Assembly (NCBI GenBank): GCA_905178155.1
Contig: CAJINV010000003.1
Span: 4,561,863 to 4,625,862, forward strand
DNA from: Amoebophrya sp. A120
Taxonomy: Eukaryota > Sar > Dinophyceae > Syndiniales > Amoebophryaceae
Reading direction: 5' to 3'
DNA length: 64,000 nt
The notes beneath the pieces were generated by a model. The model worked only from the letters and a program-made list of their open reading frames with translations. It was not told the DNA's origin and did not search any database. Positions 1 through 11,704 of this stretch are shown here, piece after piece (the first letter of the stretch is position 1; every line of letters starts with the position of its first letter). The translations under genes and the position numbers were made by a program.

Positions 1-1
1 G

Positions 2-2606
2 ATCCAGCAGAAGGGTGAATGGGAAGAGGCGGTGAAGCGTGAGAGAGCAGCTGCAGAAGCTCAAGCGCGAGACCTGCGGCAAGAGCATGAGCAGTATTAT
101 AATAGCGAGAGTGCGTTGTCCTCGTCCTGTGTGGTCAAGAATGAGGGCCGCAAGCCATGAGAATAATTGTTCCACTGGAATTTTTTATCTGCAATCCGAT
201 TCCAAATCGAAATCAGACACGTGGCGACGCTGCAGGCCCAGATAGAGAAGTTGAAGGCGGAGGAGGAGCGGCGTAGTGCCGAATTCGCCACGACAAGTGC
301 GGAGTTCGCCGCTACCCGCGAGAGCCTGCAGACAGCCCGAAATTCCGCGGTTGCCGCATCCCAGAGAAAAAGTGCCCAGATGTACTCAATTACTGGTTGC
401 TTTTCAAATTCCTGTGGAGGTCTAGTTCTCCACAATTCAGAATCAATTTGTCGCAGGAGTACAACGATGTTGTGCGAGGAGTTTTCCCTGTTTTGAAAAA
501 TTTGCAGGTTCTCTCTGTCCGTGCGAGCCTTTGCGCAAAGCGACGATCTGATTCTTCGCAGTGTGGTGGATTGCTGGAAGCAGTTTCGACTGGAGGGAAG
601 GCTTTCGTGGGAGCAGAAACAGCGCCGCGCATTGGAGGAAAGTTCCGCGAAAAGAGCAGAGGCCTTGGAGGGAGCTCTGGTAAGATTTTTTTAATTTTTA
701 CCGAGATGTTTGTACCGTGTTGTGTAGTACTTCTGCTGTTGCCACGCCCACGCACCTTCGTTGTGCAGTGTGGACATTGCGGGGAATAATAGAAAAAACA
801 CATTTGTAGACCTCTGCGCGTGGCGAGTACGACACGTGGAAAGCAGAACTCGTCCGAACAAAGGATAAGGAGAGTGCCGCGCTTGTGGCAGAAAAGGAAA
901 AGGAGGCACAGCGATTGCGCGACGAGCTGGAGAAAGTAAGAAAATCGCACGACGACGAGTTTCAACGCGAACGGGAAACGGGAAAAAAAACCGTTGAACG
1001 ACTAGAATCGCAACTGCAAAACCTGCGAGCAGAGCTAGCGGCAGCTCGCGCGAAAGAAAAGGACCTGCAAAAGCGGGTTGTTGACCTGCAAGCGGCAAGT
1101 GCGAGCGCTAAAAAAGCTGACTCCTCTCCGGGAAAGAAGCCAGCGGTTGCACCGTCCCCGGAAAAGAAACCGACCCAGCCCGCTGGTAACAAAGTAGAAA
1201 AAGAGTCGGCCGACGTGAAACAGGCGTTAGAAAAAGAACTGAAAGAGGCACAGGAAACGTGGGCGGCGGAGCACAAAAAGCGGGAAGATTTTTTTCGAAG
1301 ACGCGAAGATACTCTGGTCAAAGAAAACCAAGCCCTGCAAGATAAGGTCAAGGAGCTCTCCGCTGCATCCGGTACGGAAGCGTTTTTCGTTGTGACCACC
1401 TTCTACATTAGATATTACGATTTTTCGGATCTACTTGAATGAGACAAGATATCTAAGCACACATTTTGCAATTCTATTCCACCCTAACAGGCGGTTTTGG
1501 AGCCAGCGGAACACGGATGGTCCCCGGCCACGACCCGGAACGAAAGTGGAAGCAGAAAATCAAGCAGCTGGAAGACAACGAGAAAAAGGCATTATCAGCC
1601 TTGCGGGCCGAATACGAGAAGAAGCTGCAGGAACTGGAAGCCCGGTTGCAGCAGGCGCAAGCCGAGGCGGGGGAGCTTTCTGCCGCGAAGGCGCACGCCG
1701 AACGCGAGCGAGACAGCACTAGCGTATCCCCAACTAAGCAGCGAAAGAGTAGTGTCGGCGGCGGTAGTGGTGCTCCTGCTGCTGGTGCTGCTGCTGCTTC
1801 CTCCACCTCCTCCGCCGCCGGCCCGGCGCGCGAGCAGCAACTAGAGCGCGAGGTCGCGGAGCTGGAAGCCGACCGCAACGAACTGCTGCAGCGCGTGGAG
1901 AGGCTGGAGGGCAGTGCGGCCCGAGACGAATTGCTGCGCCTGGCCGAGGAAAGGGTAGCAAAGTGGAAGAGAGCCGTCGAGGAGAACCTGGTCGAGGTGC
2001 GGAAGTCGCTGCGGATGCTGGTGACGAGCCCGAAAATCTCCATTAACGTCGGCACCAAGCCAACACTAAACGTCCAAGCCGCCTTTCCCTTCGACAAGAT
2101 ACAAACCGCCGTCCGCCAAGAAATCATCCCAAAATTCCAAGTACAGTTTGTTGGATGCTTGATTTCAGAAACACGAGTATGTAGTGTAGATCTGCCAAGT
2201 TTTGTGTGGTTTTTTTTGCAACTTCCCTGCAGAAGGGTACCGCTACCGCGCAAAAAAGTAAAAATGATGCAGATCATGAAAACAAAATGAACAGAAATGT
2301 CTCCATGTGGCAGAAGAGGAGTACGGCGCCGACAGTGACGTGAAAAAGCTCGTCTATGCTGGCGTGGAGGATTTGGCAAAAACACTGCAGTCAAAAATCC
2401 ACGAGCTGATTCCGGACGCGGAAGGCAGTTGCCAGTGGGATGCAGACCCAGCGTCGCAGTCCCCCGTGAAAGCCAGCGCCGCAGCACGGTTACCGGCGGA
2501 CAGATCCACGTCTAAGCCACCACCTACCGGCAGCGCGATTTCCTCGCCAACAAAGAGCATTTCGCCCCGCAAGCGAGCATCGCAGCCAGCGGCGCCACGG
2601 TTTTGA
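2..2606 (+). CDS. Long coiled-coil protein, 5' end outside window
   Basis: Exons 2-93, 217-381, 508-679, 810-1371, 1491-2140, 2233-2257 and 2314-2606 join in one frame through GT-AG introns and give about 652 residues. The product is rich in Glu, Lys, Arg, Ala and Gln with heptad-like runs, as in structural coiled-coil proteins. A Trp-containing stretch (CWKQFRLEGRLSWEQKQRR) lies in exon 508-679. Ser/Thr-Pro-Lys patches (SPTK, SPGKK, SPEKK) interrupt the coil. A compact segment near FPFDKIQTAVRQEIIPKF precedes a disordered basic tail ending AAPRF. The 25-base exon 2233-2257 is the least certain part, chosen because it is the only join that keeps the frame. No family is recognised. A cytoskeletal or basal-body role is possible but not shown. 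Confidence 0.8.
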
Positions 2607-3443
2607 TGTTCTGCCGGACAAGGAGGTCTCCAGGGTGCCGACCCGGGGCGCTGCGGCGAATTTTAGCTGCTCTGTGCGATTTTGTAAGTCTCGCTGTATT
2701 TATCAGGTATATAAACTAGAATCTTATCCTGTCTCGCAAAACAAAGGCACAGAGCCATATTTCCTTCTTAAATTCCTCATCTTTGGCAACCGCCAGGTTC
2801 GTCTCGGTGTACTTATTTTAATCACTGCAAAAATTGGTTGAAGTTTCTGTTTCACTGTAGAATGCTGGACCATGTAATTGGAAGACGGAGGTTTCTACCC
2901 GCAAAGCATGTCTTGGCTTGCTGAAAAATTGTAGAATTGTTGTGCTTCCCATTTGTGGAACTGAATCCTGTACCAATCCTTGAAGTAGTAGAAAATGAAA
3001 ACTCATTGATGGCTACCGTAAACGTCGTGTAGGATACATCTACGCACCTTAAACTTGTTTGACAGCGTGTGACGCGATCAGTTTTGAGCGATGAACGATC
3101 CCACAAAGCTGAATCAAAGCGTGAGCTGCAAACCGCTCAAAAATGCAAAATACTTCAGAGAGAGGAGGCAGTCACAGATTTAAGAAACAAAATGTTGAAT
3201 TGACGCGAATGTTACGCAAAAGTTAGTATGCAGACCTGACTTGCTAGGATGATATAATTTGAATTTATCGAGGCACCGTGGTCGTACTTGTTTTCTTTTG
3301 CCGTTGACACCACGCCCAGAGCTAATCTCCACCGAAACGCCTACAAGCGTTCTCGCTCTGCACCGCCGCTTGACGCTCATCCGCGCATACCGGTGCACTG
3401 CTGCGTGGCACGACTTCTGTCAGGACCCCTGTGCTGTGCTACG
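2607..3443. other. Intergenic stretch, no gene seen
   Basis: AT-richer than the flanking genes. Only short frames are present, such as a 30-codon ATG frame at 3091-3183. None has family features or splice signals that join it to a neighbour. Confidence 0.6.
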
Positions 3444-6400
3444 ATGAATTCCGGTGCTGATCAATGTTCTTCAGGCGGCTCGTCACCCGCGTCCAACCCC
3501 AGGGCGCGAACTCTGTCGGCCCACGTCCGGGGCTACGAGCCGAGACCTCCACGCAGATCGTCATCACCACCTTCGAGAAGACACACCGTTGCATACTACG
3601 GCATGAACCCTGCGGACGCGATAGAAGGTCCGGCAAACCTCCAGTTTCGCAATGCCGCAGGAATACCTTCTAGCTCGGAGAATCCGTTGAATGAGCCAGC
3701 CCCGGTGCAGGACGCGCGACAGTCCCAAAAACGCGGCAAACCTGCGCTCGAATTACGTCGATGCAGTCCTGCACAGCTCGCGTCTACAAGGACCCCGCTG
3801 GCGATGCGCACAATTGTTGCTGGCCGGAAAAACACCACTTCAGGAGGGCGTGCATCATTCCCTGCAGCAACGGGAGGGGCGAGCAGCAAAGAGAGTGCGT
3901 CCTCTTCAGCGAGTGGGGTTGGGGTTGTGGATCGGCAGACGGGGTGCAACGTGCTCCCATTCGCTGATGTTTCGCGGGTCAAGCGAAACCCCCACCGCAA
4001 GGGGCTGGGAAGCCCCGTCGAGCGCAACCCGTTTGACTCAGAGAACATGATAAAAGCGGCGGCAAGTAAACGGGAAAGCATTCAGTCCGGTCTGTTCGAA
4101 ATCGCGCGAGATGGCGAGCGCCAGCTAGAAGTCGGAGTTGACGCACATCCCACTGCGGCAGATGCGGAAACAGCAGAGGTGACACATGCGGGCGATACCT
4201 TCGAAAGCGAAGCGGCCGCGGAGAACGGAACAGCCGGAGAGCAAGATGAGTTCGTCAAGAACGCCACCAAGAACCCGTGCTCCATCACGAAAAGCAGCGC
4301 TTTTCAACAACCAAACACATTTTCTACTTGTCGCAAACCCAGCGCGAGAAGAACTTCTTCCGTCTCCTTCGATTTGAACGCTGCCCGAGCGGAACACGAC
4401 GGCGGTGACTCGGATGGTGACTCGGCTGCTTCGTCGGTTGACTACTTGATGGGGAAGTTGGAAAAGACGCTCGCGCATGACGTCAAGCTAAGCGAGAAGC
4501 CTGGCGCTGTCCGGAACCAGATCTGGCTCTCGAAGCTCCCGCTGAAGACGCAGGATACCATCGTAAATTTTTTCTCGAAGCTTGAAGACTACAAGCTGCA
4601 GGATTCGTTTGAGGAGGAATTTTCAGAACTCAGTGGCGCAGAGGTCAAGAGAAGATTGGATTTTTTCGGAAAGCTGAAGGAAGTCGCCATTGACGAAGAT
4701 ATTTTTCTCGAGGAGGTGGGCAAGAGTAATGGGGCGCAGATCACAAGCGCTTTGGAGTTTCTGCAAGTCCTGAACATGATGGCAGAAGTCGGGGTTTGGG
4801 ACGATGAAAAGGAGAACTTTACACAGGACACTAGGCAAAGTGTAGTTTCGCCCGAGCGCCCATCGCTCGTACCGATTGCAGAGGTGGACCGTGTGAATGA
4901 TGACCTCGCTCAACGCCGCAGCGACCAGCGTTCCTTGGACCGGGAGCGCGCAATGCACCAAATCACAGAAATAGATCCGCGTGTGGCTGCAATTTTCCAG
5001 AACAAGCCGACGAGCAGTGGGTCTTCTTCTTCGTCTTCTTCATCCGCCGCTTCTGCAGTCGGTGCCGCGAATACCAGCGCAGTACACCTCTGCTTCCCCA
5101 AGATCAGATCTAACCACACACTTGGAGCGCCGTCGCCCACCCTCCCCGTGGGTGTTTTTGTCAGCGACACGGTGGATCAGGTGAAGGATTTGCTGAGGAG
5201 GGTGATTTTAACGGAGGAGTTGGCCGACACGATACGCGAGCACACACGGGGCGAATTCAAAGAGATCTTCCGTCTCCTGCAACGCAACACGATCAAAGTG
5301 GGTATCATGCTTGATCGGTTCGTCCAGCGGCGCAGCGAAGAGCTCGGCATTCCCGTGCGGAAATATAGAGGCTGGACTCCGCAGGTCGCAGTCGATACGA
5401 AGAACGGCGGCATCGTCATGCCGGGCGCAGCACAAGCACACGACAAATCCAGGAGCGAGCAGCCTGCTGCCGTTGACGAACAAGCTGCTCCCGTTTCGCA
5501 ACTGGAAGGAGGCGCTGAAGGAGAAAGAGTTGAGGTTCAAAGGCCATCGGAAGAACGACCGAGAGCAGCAAAGACTTCGCTGCCGGACCCTGGCAATAGA
5601 TCATCCAGCGACAGGAGCCTCGGCCAAGCAATAGCATCCAAGAGCGCATCCGAAGGCGGTCCACCCGAGAGGAAATACCGTTCTGCAAGCGAATTAGACA
5701 ACGTGAAGAATGCATCAGGAGAAAATCGATCTGTGAAGCAAGAGGCGGGGTGTGGGCGAGAGGACCTGGCCCTCCTTCTGGAGTACGAAATAACGACGAC
5801 GCACGTCGTGGCGGTGCAGCCGCAGTTGCCAAGTTCCGCCTCTCACGAAACTGGTCTCGTGGTGTCCGCACCTGGACTGGCAGACGCCCGATCCGGCGGA
5901 AAGGAGAAGAGCGATGACCTCAGCGTGCGGGAAAGCGTGCAAGAGAAAAAAGCGAAGGAAGTTGTAAAGGAGAACGAAAATAAGCAGCGACAGGATAAAC
6001 TAGGTGCCCAGTCTGATCAAAAACGGCAAGGAGGGCACTTTCAGCAGGAAAGAGTCAACCAGCGTGATCAAAGGGCGCCGAAAGAATCGGCTGCGCAAGA
6101 CGAGGATGTAGAAATGTCCGACGTCTCTGCGGATGTTGGCAACGACGTCGCCATGGGATGTGCCAACCAGGAATTCGAGCCCGGAGAGGAGAGCAATAAA
6201 GAAGGTGCTACTGATAGAGCAGGAGCGGAAAGTGACAAAGAAGAAGCGAAACAATGTCAGCATTCGGCCACTGCAGCAGTGTCGGACGGATCAGCAAAAA
6301 ATGCAGAGGAGCTCGCGCAGCAGGATAGTGCAGCTGCTGGAGCGCCGCGAGGTGCCGCGATATCGGATTTCGAGGCAGTATCGGCAGGAGAAGAGCAACG

Positions 6401-7475
6401 AGATTCAGAAAGGCATGGCCGACGACAATCGGAGTCGCAAAAACGGGTAGAGTGCAGCAATGCAGCGGCGAGGGGGATCGAGATGCCGGCCAGTGTGGTG
6501 ACCAGCGCCGCACCGCAATCTCGCGCTGCAGCACCTACTGGCCCGCGAACGGCCATTCACGACGACAGCAAGGGCGAAAGTTCGTCCGAGAAGAAAATGC
6601 CGACAGGGTTGTCGGAAAAAGCAGGAGGATCCACCACCGAGCATAAACTATCTTCAAGCATTCCGACTAGTGGCCGCGGAAGCGATGCCGTGGTACAGGA
6701 GCAGAATGCTGTGACACGAGCGTCTGTGTCGAATGCGGAGCAGGAAGTGAACATACCAAAAAGATGCGACCCCAACCTGTTGAAAAGCAACGAACCTGGC
6801 ACGTCGTCTTCGTCGTCCGGAAAGGAAGTTCACACGACAGGGCGTGCTGACCCGAAACCCGTCGGACACAGAGTACAAAAAGAGGGCCTCGAGCAGGCTA
6901 CTGCGACCGGTAGTCATCCTCGAGGTGTGCCGGACGTTACGGGTAGTCTCGATGACATCAAGGAAGCTGGACAAGAAAAGGTTGCCGCTGGTGCCGACGA
7001 TCGCCGTGGGATTTTGCAGCCAGGTGTCCCGCACATGCAGTCCCAGCGGGCGAAGAGAGTCGCGGAAGACCGAGCCTTGTCCGGGGTTGGGGCAACCGAT
7101 CAAGTACCTGTAGAGGCGTTCTCAAGTTTCACTCCTGGCACGGCGAGAGTTGAAAAAGAGCAGACCTTGCAAGCAGTGAAAGGTCCTCGTGCACGACCAC
7201 CCATGTTGCAAAACAGCGAAAAGAAGGGAGAGAAACAAGAGCATGATCATGGTCGGTCAGATCCTAAGTCCACAGCTGCGATTCTCCACCAACCAACACG
7301 CGGTGCAGAGGCAGGCTCACAAGAAGTGGCGGAATACAACAAGAAGCTTGACGATTGCGATCTAGTCATGACGGTAATTGCGATGCGTATAGGAAAACAC
7401 CTGGGATTGGGCGATGCGATTAGCAAAGCACCTGATTTTGCGGAGCTGGTACCAGCACTGACTAATGATGAATAG
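3444..7475 (+). CDS. Large, mostly disordered protein of unknown function
   Basis: Single-exon frame of 1343 residues. The first ATG is at 3444; the frame is open upstream to about 3288 but has no earlier ATG. Two segments look folded. One is an acidic helical block around residues 350-450 (LPLKTQDTIVNFFSKLEDYK, LDFFGKLKEVAIDEDIFLEE). The other follows a poly-Ser tract at about 520-660 (VKDLLRRVILTEELADTIRE, FKEIFRLLQRNTIKVGIMLD). The rest is Ser/Glu/Ala/Gln/Lys-rich low complexity. A short hydrophobic-amphipathic C-terminus (LVMTVIAMRIGKHLGLGDAI) may be a helix. I recognise no catalytic motif. A 4-kb open frame with coding-like composition makes the gene solid, but its role is unknown. Confidence 0.85.
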   Translation: MNSGADQCSSGGSSPASNPRARTLSAHVRGYEPRPPRRSSSPPSRRHTVAYYGMNPADAIEGPANLQFRNAAGIPSSSENPLNEPAPVQDARQSQKRGKPALELRRCSPAQLASTRTPLAMRTIVAGRKNTTSGGRASFPAATGGASSKESASSSASGVGVVDRQTGCNVLPFADVSRVKRNPHRKGLGSPVERNPFDSENMIKAAASKRESIQSGLFEIARDGERQLEVGVDAHPTAADAETAEVTHAGDTFESEAAAENGTAGEQDEFVKNATKNPCSITKSSAFQQPNTFSTCRKPSARRTSSVSFDLNAARAEHDGGDSDGDSAASSVDYLMGKLEKTLAHDVKLSEKPGAVRNQIWLSKLPLKTQDTIVNFFSKLEDYKLQDSFEEEFSELSGAEVKRRLDFFGKLKEVAIDEDIFLEEVGKSNGAQITSALEFLQVLNMMAEVGVWDDEKENFTQDTRQSVVSPERPSLVPIAEVDRVNDDLAQRRSDQRSLDRERAMHQITEIDPRVAAIFQNKPTSSGSSSSSSSSAASAVGAANTSAVHLCFPKIRSNHTLGAPSPTLPVGVFVSDTVDQVKDLLRRVILTEELADTIREHTRGEFKEIFRLLQRNTIKVGIMLDRFVQRRSEELGIPVRKYRGWTPQVAVDTKNGGIVMPGAAQAHDKSRSEQPAAVDEQAAPVSQLEGGAEGERVEVQRPSEERPRAAKTSLPDPGNRSSSDRSLGQAIASKSASEGGPPERKYRSASELDNVKNASGENRSVKQEAGCGREDLALLLEYEITTTHVVAVQPQLPSSASHETGLVVSAPGLADARSGGKEKSDDLSVRESVQEKKAKEVVKENENKQRQDKLGAQSDQKRQGGHFQQERVNQRDQRAPKESAAQDEDVEMSDVSADVGNDVAMGCANQEFEPGEESNKEGATDRAGAESDKEEAKQCQHSATAAVSDGSAKNAEELAQQDSAAAGAPRGAAISDFEAVSAGEEQRDSERHGRRQSESQKRVECSNAAARGIEMPASVVTSAAPQSRAAAPTGPRTAIHDDSKGESSSEKKMPTGLSEKAGGSTTEHKLSSSIPTSGRGSDAVVQEQNAVTRASVSNAEQEVNIPKRCDPNLLKSNEPGTSSSSSGKEVHTTGRADPKPVGHRVQKEGLEQATATGSHPRGVPDVTGSLDDIKEAGQEKVAAGADDRRGILQPGVPHMQSQRAKRVAEDRALSGVGATDQVPVEAFSSFTPGTARVEKEQTLQAVKGPRARPPMLQNSEKKGEKQEHDHGRSDPKSTAAILHQPTRGAEAGSQEVAEYNKKLDDCDLVMTVIAMRIGKHLGLGDAISKAPDFAELVPALTNDE

Positions 7476-7848
7476 CCTGCTCGTAGTACTGAGTATATTG
7501 ATTTATGGTTTTGCATTTGCTTCATTCTTGAATCAAAATCGCAGTCTACGTATGCTAACTACCATATCCGATGCTCCTTTGACACTGCTCGTTGACGGAA
7601 AACCACGGAAAAACCAAACCCATTGTGCAGCAAGCTTTCGCCAGTACGTGCCGAATTGCATTTCGTAGCTGGAAAGCTAATGACCTTGCGCCGTCACGTC
7701 TGGAGCTGCGATTCATGGCGGGCCCATTTCTCTTTGTCTTGACGAAGATCCAACGGCAGTAAGCCCTTTTGGTTGTTGATGCGTGAAGATGTTTTGTGAA
7801 ACGTGCTTGTACTCAAGTAGGGTTAGAAATTGACTTAAAGCTTGGCGC
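7476..7848. other. Short intergenic stretch with a possible alternative first exon
   Basis: Mostly featureless. ATG at 7715 opens a 44-base frame ending at 7758 before a strong GTAAGC donor. It could splice in phase to an acceptor after 7919, giving the next gene a different N-terminus (MAGPFLFVLTKIQRQ). Confidence 0.4.
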
Positions 7849-10837
7849 ATGCCTGTGCTCTTCTTTACTGTACGAAAAATGCCCCTGGAACAATCTTCCT
7901 ACTATCAACAAACACCCAGGACTCTCTTCGATTTGTTGCTCTTGTCGCGGTCGGTCACAGCAGGAAAGTCTGACCTCAAGGACGACGACGCTTCGCTTGT
8001 TGGTCCGCTGCTGGGTGCGCGAAGCAAGACGGAGAAGAAGCTGGTTGGGGAGTGTCCCGGAGGCGTGGAGCGGTTTGACTTTGCACTGCACGACGCGGCG
8101 ATGAGCACTGGCGACAAGAAGACATCACAAAAGGCGGGCTCTTCGTTGAACCGTTTCAGGGTCTTTCACGTGATCTTGGCAATCGCCCACGTCGTTCGCA
8201 TCCAAGCTTCCAAGGGCGGGAACACGGTGCCCGGAGCTTCGTTGCTCGATCGGTCCAACTATCCTAAGTAAAAACGTACCCACACCAGAGTTAGGATGGG
8301 GATTTTGCAACACAAACCTAGGAGTTTTGTGAGTCACGCATGACAAGTTGCGCTCTGCAGTGTAGTGCAGGTTAGCAAGTGCAGCCGCGTCACAAATCCA
8401 GCTGCTCATCCTGTTCACAGCATCACAAATTCCCAAACCCGATTGGAAATGGCTCTCATGGGGATGCGCATTACAAGTCTTCCTGTCTTTGCAAATCTGC
8501 ATTACAACTCTGGTGTGGGTACGTTTTTACTCAGGATACCAACCTTCGTGATCCGGTGCGGAAATTTGTCAACCTGAAGCTGGCCGAATATCCTGAGTAA
8601 AAACGTACCCACACCAGAGTTGTAATGCAAATCTGCATGCTGAAAATGTTTCTCATGCGGAGCCTCATGAGGAGCATTTTCTAGTCGTGTTTTGCAATTT
8701 GTCATGCTCCAATCAGCATTGTATGCTAGATCTGTGATGCTGCTGAGCTAGCTCAAACAGCACTACACTACGAATCCAAATTTGTCATGCAAAACAGCCA
8801 AAACTTGTGGATTTGTCTAGCCGATTTCCCATCTTGACTGTGTGGGTACGTTTTTACTCAGGATACCGAAAAGATTGCGAACAACCTCTTCCCGCATCTG
8901 GCTGGCACAGTCTGCGACTGCGGGCGCGACGACCCGGTTTTCAAGGAGAAGATGAATAAGTACTTACAACTTCTACTCGTCTTACAAATTCAAAGAAACC
9001 AAAACCGATTGAATACAGTTTTTGATTTTTTCATCACCTAGAGCGAATGCGAAAGTCAATCGATTCTTAAAAGGAAATCCATTTTCTATTCCAGGGTGCA
9101 AGCGGGGCTCCAGGGCATGATTCAGAGAAAACACGTTGAACGCGTCGAGGTGACGGAGCTGGAGAAGGTTTGTTGTCATGAGGGAGAAGAGTGCGACGCG
9201 TCAGGATATGCCTTCGAGTTCGTGTCCGTTTTATACGAGCGGGAGGAGGACCCACCGAGGCACTACTGGACTTGCTTCGCGCCGCCCCGCTTTACAGGTG
9301 CTACCTCTACCGCGACGTCAAGCAGCGTGCCGCCTGCGAAAGTCAGTGCGAAAACACAGAGCGTTGGTTTTGCTCCTGGGAAAGAAACGGCGCGAGGAGA
9401 ACCGCTGGTTGCAGGAGAAGAGAAGAAGTTCGCGAAGATGAAGGTAGCAAATAAAAGTAACGCATCGAAGTCAACAATCCAAGGAGGAGCTACGAGAGGG
9501 GACGGGAAATCGATCGCGAAGACGGCTGGACTTGTTAACGGTCCGACTTTTTCCAAGTCTACAAGCGACGCTGGCCCGGGGTCGAATAAACACGGCATTG
9601 CAGCTGCACCGTCGTCTTCATCATCCGACTTGCTCGGAAATAGTAACCCATTTGCCATTCATCAGCGGAGCGGCGGCAAATCGGTACAAAAGTTTTTTGA
9701 TCTGTACAAAGACACGTCGTGGAGCACTGCGGGAGACGGCGTGAAAGAAGGTTACAGCATCAACGTTTACGAGAAGTCGATCAATCTTTACGACCACTCC
9801 CTCGTGTACGCGGGTGGCGCGGAGAAGGTACATTAATGAAGAGTGACCTTCTGATCATGCTTGATATGAGTATAGTGCAGCTTGCGGATCAGTACACAGT
9901 TGAGCAGCCTGCGTTTGAAGTCTGATCGTGCAGTTGAAGAAATGATAATTAACCACTACATCAAACACTAACAGGGCCGTATTCAGGTGAAGAAGGAAGC
10001 CTTTAGTGACGGCAAAAATCCGGACTTGTTGATCGTGAAGTCCGAGGAAAATCCGGTGAAAAGTAGCACAGTGCCTTGTGGTCTGCGATTCGGCAGTGCG
10101 CCAAACTGCAGTGGAGTGCAAAAGGAACTACTTCGGAGTCCGGAAATACACGTCCGGACGCAGCCGGGCGCCAACCCCGAGACGTTCCTCTTGAGCAAGA
10201 AGTTAACGAAGCGCTACTACGTCAAGCCGACAAGCGCCGCTCCATCGCAAAGTGAAAAAGGAAAAGCAGTCAAGTCTACCGGTAGTGCACTTGCCGGAAG
10301 TGGGACGAAGCAACCATTTCAGGAAGACGAAGTCGTGGACAAGTTCTTTCGGGAGTGGGCCGGAACTCAGTGGATCTCCAAAGCAAGCAAAGCGGAGAAA
10401 CTTGCCACCGGACAGTACTCTGTGCGAGTAATGGCTGGCACAGTGGAGCTCTGCTACGAGAACAAGGTACAAGTCACCAATTGTATGCGCATTGAAGATG
10501 AAGTTGTTTTTTTTTGGTCGTCATTCCTCGCACTTCGTGCACTTCTTTATCGATGAACGCAAAATATTGTTCTCAGGTTGTTGAAGTCGTCGGAAAAGCT
10601 GAATTTTCTGCGGTGGAGGCTGGGCTCATCGAGTTGAGTAAGGACACCTGCAGAATTCGATCTATCACATATGCGAAAGAGGACGCCCTGGACCGCGAGA
10701 GCTGGGAATTTCTGGCTACGATTACGGTGCCACCAACTGCCGCGTCTGCGCCAAGCACGGGCTCGTCGAAGAAGAACTCGGACTGTTTCTACGTCGAGTT
10801 CAGCTACGCGCGGCCGGCTAAAATTTCTAGAAAATAA
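7849..10837 (+). CDS. Unknown protein, six exons, interrupted by two introners
   Basis: Exons 7849-8259, 8544-8588, 8871-8959, 9095-9827, 9975-10466 and 10577-10837 total 2031 bases (676 residues). The first two introns are introner-like elements with 5-bp duplications; the other three are GT-AG. After removal the text reads DRSNLRDPVRKFVNLKLAEKIANN across both elements. The start is uncertain: ATG 7849, ATG 7879 (MPLEQSSYY), or a spliced upstream exon at 7715. The middle (about residues 230-390) is Ser/Ala/Lys-rich. The ends look folded: DKFFREWAGTQWISK, then a beta-rich tail with YSVRVMAGTVELCYENK and DCFYVEFSYARPAKI. I recognise no family. Confidence 0.8.
8260..8538 (+). mobile_element. 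Introner-like element, family B, copy 1
   Basis: 279 bp, flanked by the perfect 5-bp direct repeat CCAAC (8255-8259 and 8539-8543). The ends are inverted repeats of about 30 bp: TATCCTAAGTAAAAACG on the left against the complement of ACGTTTTTACTCAGGATA on the right. Removing the element plus one CCAAC gives tcc-aac-ctt, in frame. The nearest GT...AG pair would shift the frame into an early stop. Confidence 0.93.
8589..8865 (-). mobile_element. Introner-like element, family B, copy 2 (opposite orientation to copy 1)
   Basis: 277 bp between two perfect copies of CCGAA (8584-8588, 8866-8870). It has the same termini as copy 1. Its left interior, read in reverse complement (gcattacaactctgg), matches the right interior of copy 1, so the two copies are head-to-head. 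Only 45 coding bases separate the elements. Excision with one CCGAA gives gcc-gaa-aag, in frame. Confidence 0.93.
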
Positions 10838-11704
10838 GCTTGTTTGTTTGTACTGCGGGTTTTGGGTTCTTGTGCGGGTTTTTGAAGTTTTGGGTTTCAC
10901 AGATTTGCTTGCTGCAGAGGCCTATGCACAAACATGATTACAAATAGCGATAGCATGTTTTTCAATTGAATAATGACAGGTCACATTCGAATTTTCATCA
11001 TTTTTTGGCTTCAAGACAATGAATCATTGAATTGCTTCACCGAGTTTTTTAAATTATGGTTTAGCTTTAGGGTACAGAGACATATGCATAAGTTTCTGAA
11101 TAGTTTCATTTTGCTTTTGGTTTAGGGTTCATGAAAATCCTCACGATTTGAACAGTTTAGACGGGTACGGAACACAGCAGATTCATGAAGATATTGCAAA
11201 ATGCACCTTTAATTCGCAAACGCAACATTTTAGATTTTGTCAACTGCTTGAAATTTTAGCAACAGCCTTCCCGGGCGGAATCAGGTGGATCACCCGATGA
11301 CCCATAGAAGCTTGTTTTTCCAAACTCCTGGAACACGCACAGTATCGAGCTTTCTGTGCGGGACTTTCTGCAGAGTGATGAGGTGTTGCGTTTCCAAACC
11401 AGTTGTGTGCACAGTTCAGAGAAGATGAAGATCCTAGACAAAAGCTTGAGCGTAGCTTGAGTCATTGCAATATTTGAAGTGCTCGTGCTCCTGCTGTGGC
11501 AGTAGGAGGTTTGATACACTTTGTGGCTACACGATTTTTCCATCTCATCAAAAGATAGCTCGGAAGAGAAAATCTCCCTGTGAATACGCACTCCTATTCA
11601 GGTCTCGTAGTAGTGAAAGCAGGATGAGTATGTACTTGAGTTAGGAGCTACATTGGTTGCAGCTCAAATTTTTGTTTTGCGTTTCCCCATTGCATCGCGA
11701 CATA
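10838..11704. other. Intergenic stretch, no gene seen
   Basis: AT-rich and broken by stops in all frames. The only sizeable frame is a 111-codon minus-strand one at 11256-11591 with no recognisable content. Confidence 0.6.

Noticed and set aside
1474-2487. Minus-strand frame of 337 codons
   Set aside because: Ser/Arg/Phe-rich reverse image of a coiled-coil exon; crosses introns of the forward gene.
8260-8538. GT-AG splicing of the first family B element (gtaaaaacg...ctcag)
   Set aside because: It shifts the frame and reaches a stop within about 40 bases, while removal with the CCAAC duplication keeps the frame.
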